35,850 bases of DNA, from assembly GCA_002163025.1 (NCBI GenBank), contig MABF01000088.1, positions 1-35,850 on the forward strand. The letters are read 5' to 3'. Both the position numbers and the translations under genes were made by a program. This DNA is from 'Osedax' symbiont bacterium Rs2_46_30_T18. GTDB lineage: Bacteria; Pseudomonadota; Gammaproteobacteria; Pseudomonadales; Balneatricaceae. Below the pieces are notes generated by a model. That model was not told the DNA's origin and did not search any database. It saw nothing but the letters and a program-made list of their open reading frames with translations. Positions 32,971 to 35,850 of the stretch are shown here, one piece after another (within the stretch, counting starts at the first letter, position 1; each line of letters opens with the position of its first letter).

Positions 32971-33360
32971 ATGGTCAATGGAAGCTGCCTTTGCGGCAAG
33001 GTGCAGTATCAAATATCAGGTGCAGTTGGGGATATAGTACATTGTCATTGTCAGTCTTGCCGTAAAGCGCATGCTGCGGCATTTTCAAGTGTGGCTTCGG
33101 TCAGTGACAATGACTTTCTGTTAACCAGTGAAATACCACTGTCTGAGTTTGAATCATCCCCCGGTAAGTTCAGGTATTTTTGTAGCCACTGTGGCACGCA
33201 AATCTATGCTAAAAGAGTGGACACAGAGCATATTATTTTACGTTTAGGATCATTAGATGATGATCTCGACGCAAAAGAGAAACAGCATATCTGGGTATCA
33301 CAAAAAGCTTCCTGGTATTCAATTAATGGTGATCTTCCTGAAATCCAAGAGTTTAAGTAA
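32971..33360 (+). CDS. GFA-family (CENP-V/GFA domain) zinc protein
   Basis: A 129-residue zinc-binding protein of the glutathione-dependent formaldehyde-activating (Gfa) family. The cysteine pattern is complete: C6 and C8 (CLCGK), C25, C27 and C30 (CHCQSC), and C71 and C74 (CSHCGTQ). These make one structural and one catalytic-type zinc site. In this family only a few members have shown glutathione/formaldehyde adduct activity, so the name is a family label. AAGGAA lies 10 bases upstream of the ATG. A short GC stem with T-rich tail follows the stop, suggesting a monocistronic transcript. Confidence 0.92.
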   Translation: MVNGSCLCGKVQYQISGAVGDIVHCHCQSCRKAHAAAFSSVASVSDNDFLLTSEIPLSEFESSPGKFRYFCSHCGTQIYAKRVDTEHIILRLGSLDDDLDAKEKQHIWVSQKASWYSINGDLPEIQEFK

Positions 33361-33361
33361 A

Positions 33362-33383
33362 GCTGCGCTTTTGCGCTTTATTT
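33362..33383 (+). terminator. Weak terminator after the GFA gene
   Basis: GCGC-TTTT-GCGC (33365-33376) followed by TTTATTT lies just beyond the stop codon. The stem is short (4 bp plus possible imperfect extension), so it is only a candidate. Confidence 0.4.
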
Positions 33384-33396
33384 ACCGGGTAAACCA

Positions 33397-33731
33397 GTGA
33401 TAAAAATCTAATTTTCGATTTGTCTGAAGTGCTTATAACGGGGCTTATCGGTGTTGAAGACAAGCTGCAACATAGCACAGGCAAACCTAAAGAAATCATT
33501 GCCAAAGCTATGGGTAGCTACCCTTATTATGAAGTCGATAACAAGCTGGAATAATTGTTAAAAGGTGAGTTGCCTTACCCGCAATATAGAGCGTCTTTCC
33601 TTGCCGATGCGGGGTTAAGCAACGACAATATAAGCGACATCAAAAATGCCGGTAAAATGGGCTTTCAGGTTGCTCATTTTTGCGCTGTGGCATCAGTAGA
33701 GCAAGTGTATGCTGGGATTTGCCAAGGCTGA
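33397..33731 (+). pseudogene. Decayed HAD-family hydrolase gene
   Basis: Starting near a GTG at 33397 and allowing one missing A just after it, the frame reads KNLIFDLSEVLITGLIGVED, a HAD motif I of the (S)-2-haloacid dehalogenase type. It continues EIIAKAMGSYPYYEVDNKLE, meets an in-frame TAA, then carries on GELPYPQYRASFLADAGLS. It ends with NAGKMGFQVAHFCAVASVEQ, similar to the C-terminal end of such enzymes, before TGA at 33729-33731. The core with motifs II-IV is missing, so the gene has a frameshift, a nonsense codon and a large internal deletion. Its end points towards the GNAT gene on the other strand. Confidence 0.7.
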
Positions 33732-33753
33732 CGAGTTGTCGAAGTTAAGTGAG

Positions 33754-34326
33754 TTAGTCGCGAGCAAATTCTAACAACATTTCCTGGGCATCACAGTGGC
33801 AATCGTTGCCACAAAGAGTGCAAATATAGCCATTTTGGCTGTCTTCATTCCATCTGCTGGGGTGAGTGCTGATGTATCTTGCTCCGCATTTAGTGAAATA
33901 ATTAACCGCACTGTTGCCTGGGCTTTGTTTCCATAGATGCGCTATACCGGCCAGCGCCCCTTGCTTTTTAGCCGATTGTGCTGAAAGGGCCAGTAACTCA
34001 GGACCAATTCCTAGTCCGCGAAAACCTTCTGCCAGGGTGTTACATTTAAAGTAACAGACCTTATCGGGATCGACATTCCAAAGCTGCGTACTGCACCATT
34101 GATCTATATCCCAGAGACCCGCTGAGAAAGTTATTCTATAACCGATTAAGGTTTTACCATCGAGTACTACAAAACTGGCATTAATGTCGTTACAGATTCC
34201 CTGCCGGAACCATTTTTCTAGGGCCTGAGTATCCACATAGCCTTCACCGTGCACTTGAGTTGCCAATTGGATAACAGCATCGAAATCGTCACGGCATAGA
34301 TTTCGATAAATAAGATTAGTGTTCAT
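33754..34326 (-). CDS. GNAT-family N-acetyltransferase with cysteine-rich tail
   Basis: A 190-residue acetyltransferase. LIYRNLCRDDFDAVIQLA is the N-terminal strand-helix of the fold, VVLDGKTLIGYRITF is the central strand pair, and the acetyl-CoA loop reads EGFRGLGIGPELL at about 100-112 (R/Q-x-x-G-x-G/A pattern). AVNYFTKCGARYI is the C-terminal helix-strand. A tail of some 30 residues follows with C169, C172, C176 and C178 (C-x2-C-x3-C-x-C) that ordinary GNAT enzymes lack. This could bind zinc or another metal, or be redox active. Acceptor substrate unknown. It is leftward, convergent with the HAD remnant and divergent from the oxidase gene. Confidence 0.85.
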   Translation of the reverse strand: MNTNLIYRNLCRDDFDAVIQLATQVHGEGYVDTQALEKWFRQGICNDINASFVVLDGKTLIGYRITFSAGLWDIDQWCSTQLWNVDPDKVCYFKCNTLAEGFRGLGIGPELLALSAQSAKKQGALAGIAHLWKQSPGNSAVNYFTKCGARYISTHPSRWNEDSQNGYICTLCGNDCHCDAQEMLLEFARD

Positions 34327-34508
34327 AGTTTGGACTTCAATTTAGCTAAAAAATTAATATAGGCTGTGTGTTAACGATGGGTCAAGTCAGGCTTTAACTT
34401 AATACCAATAATGTTTTAAAAAACCGTCTAAGCACTTGTCGTTTAAGGCAAGCTTATTGTTATATGGATCATTGCATATTCAATGATAAAAATATGATGG
34501 AGCAGTAA

Positions 34509-35846
34509 ATGTACGATCCAATGTTAGAGACAAGCCCAGGTTGTGGCAAGCCTTACCCCGAGAGCTATTGGGCTAGTCAGGTGTCAGCTGCCCCTGAAGA
34601 TGATGGTGTTTTAACCTCAGATGTTGAAGCGGATGTGATCATTATCGGCGCTGGCTATACAGGCTTATCTTGTGCATTGTATCTGGCTCGCGAGCACGGT
34701 ATCAAAGCCCATGTATTAGAGGCCAATAAAACCGCTTGGGGCTGTAGTGGTCGCAACGCCGGTTTTATCTTGAAATCCACAGGCCGTAAAACCTATGCGC
34801 AGATGGAGCAGCAGTGGGGAAGCAAAATTATGCATGGCATCTATGATGAAATGTGCCAGGGGGTCGCTAGCGTTGAAAGTTTAATTGCCGAGGGAATTGA
34901 TTGTGATCGACAGGCCAGTGGCTTTTTAAAATTAGCCCATAAACCTGCCGTTTTTCCCAGCTTAATTGAACAGGCAAAACTTCAGCAAAAACGTTTTGGC
35001 TACCCGGTAGAGATCTTATCTCAGGGTGAACTGCGCGAGCAGTATATGGACGACCAGAATGCTTATGGAGCTATCCGCTATAGCGATGGCTTTGGTTTGA
35101 ACCCTTTAAAATTGGCTTGGGGGTACCATAAGCTGGCTCGTGCTGAGGGAGTCAAAATTCATACCCACTCTAGTGTAGAGAGCTGGCGGGAGCAGGGAGA
35201 GTATCAAATATTAACCACAGCCAGCGCTCAGATAAAAGCCAAAAAAGTTGTGATTGCTACCAACGGCTATACCCCTAAAAATTTCCATCAATTAATAAAT
35301 AACCGTACTTTACCGGTGTTATCTCAAGTGATAGTGACAGAGCCACTGAGTGCTGAACAGCTACAGGCCTGTAATTTTTTAACTGAAAATGTGGTGATGG
35401 ATACCCGCGCACTTAAGTACTTTTACCGCAAACTACCTGATAACCGTATTCTATTTGGTGGCAGAGGAGCGATAACAGGGAGAGGTGCCGACGATCCGTA
35501 TTTTTCTCAACGATTGCTAAAAGTATTAAAAAGCAGCTTTCCAGCGCTCGTTAATTTGCGCTACGACTATGCCTGGTCAGGCTGGATCAGTGTTTCGATA
35601 GACGATCTACCGCACATCTATCAATGTGAAAAAAATCGGGTGTTTTATAGCATGGGCTATTGCGGCAGCGGAGTGGCTTTCTCGGTGCAAGCAGGTAAAC
35701 GCCTGGCCGAAAAAGTAGCGGGTATTACAGTGCCGGACTTGCCACTGTATCAGCAGCCACTGCAAAAATTCCCACTGGCACCTTTGCGTCGTGTCGGTCA
35801 GTGGGGCTATTTTCAATACGGAAAAGTGAAAGATAAATGGTTGTAG
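34509..35846 (+). CDS. FAD-dependent amine/amino-acid oxidoreductase, PuuB-like (DAO family)
   Basis: A 445-residue flavoenzyme of the DAO/glycine-oxidase fold. An N-terminal extension (YPESYWASQV at about 16-25) precedes the FAD Rossmann motif IIIGAGYTGLS (G47-G52), as in gamma-glutamylputrescine oxidase PuuB and related proteins. Other markers are GCSGRNAGFIL, VVIATNGYTP and the C-terminal FAD contact SMGYCGSGVAFS. Such enzymes oxidise secondary or primary amines, releasing an aldehyde and peroxide. A gamma-glutamyl amine substrate would fit the ggt gene in the same region, but no other Puu gene is present in the window, so no symbol is given. TGGAG lies upstream of the ATG. The complete gene ends four bases before the right edge. 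Confidence 0.88.
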   Translation: MYDPMLETSPGCGKPYPESYWASQVSAAPEDDGVLTSDVEADVIIIGAGYTGLSCALYLAREHGIKAHVLEANKTAWGCSGRNAGFILKSTGRKTYAQMEQQWGSKIMHGIYDEMCQGVASVESLIAEGIDCDRQASGFLKLAHKPAVFPSLIEQAKLQQKRFGYPVEILSQGELREQYMDDQNAYGAIRYSDGFGLNPLKLAWGYHKLARAEGVKIHTHSSVESWREQGEYQILTTASAQIKAKKVVIATNGYTPKNFHQLINNRTLPVLSQVIVTEPLSAEQLQACNFLTENVVMDTRALKYFYRKLPDNRILFGGRGAITGRGADDPYFSQRLLKVLKSSFPALVNLRYDYAWSGWISVSIDDLPHIYQCEKNRVFYSMGYCGSGVAFSVQAGKRLAEKVAGITVPDLPLYQQPLQKFPLAPLRRVGQWGYFQYGKVKDKWL

Positions 35847-35850
35847 GAAC

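Overview
The window looks like chromosomal DNA of a gammaproteobacterium, probably a marine heterotroph. This rests on moderate GC content, Shine-Dalgarno-led genes, several Proteobacteria-type families (GcvA-like and CrgA-like LysR regulators, a glutathionyl-hydroquinone reductase, gamma-glutamyltransferase, a HAMP chemoreceptor, a GGDEF protein) and a row of small orphan family-3 solute-binding proteins. No rRNA, tRNA, CRISPR array or intact insertion sequence was seen, and no genus can be assigned from the sequence alone.

Positions 1-5156 are an AT-rich, gene-poor stretch. It holds four stand-alone periplasmic family-3 solute-binding proteins in alternating orientation (159-920 +, 1124-1942 -, 3022-3759 +, 4158-4871 -). 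A decayed relative lies between them (about 2474-2822 -), along with long non-coding gaps and a diverged 38-bp repeat pair (3921-3958 and 5050-5087). No permease or ATPase partners are present.

Positions 5157-12533 are a catabolic locus. A leftward operon encodes an AldA-like aldehyde dehydrogenase, a DgoD-like enolase-superfamily protein and a BetA-like GMC oxidoreductase. An IclR regulator is divergent from it, with a TGAAA/TTTCA palindrome in the shared gap. After a 234-bp inverted-repeat (MITE-like) element comes a second, rightward aldehyde dehydrogenase. The content fits oxidation and dehydration of an alcohol, sugar or sugar acid to a carboxylate; the substrate is unknown.

Positions 13349-19294 are an operon for an oligopeptide/dipeptide-type ABC importer: a Tat-exported family-5 binding protein, two permeases and a single fused double ATPase. 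A HAD phosphatase follows. Small hairpins sit in two of the intercistronic gaps. A leftward chemoreceptor with a long helical sensor domain (19681-21690) converges on it. Next come a beta-hydroxyacid dehydrogenase and a divergent GcvA-like LysR regulator, a frameshifted AraC-type HTH remnant, and a secreted gamma-glutamyltransferase with a clear terminator. Together these suggest capture and processing of small peptides or gamma-glutamyl compounds, but that is inference from gene neighbourhood.

Positions 26729-35850 hold a membrane diguanylate cyclase (GAF-GGEEF, RxxD I-site) preceded by a possible overlapping leader ORF with a hexanucleotide repeat. A LysR regulator then diverges from a tightly overlapped three-gene operon: glutathionyl-hydroquinone reductase, DODA-type extradiol dioxygenase and a GlcG/HbpS-like protein. 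This looks like a quinone/catechol handling unit. Single genes follow: a short-chain dehydrogenase, a GFA zinc protein, a decayed HAD hydrolase, a GNAT acetyltransferase with an unusual cysteine-rich tail, and a PuuB-like FAD amine oxidase that ends just before the right edge.
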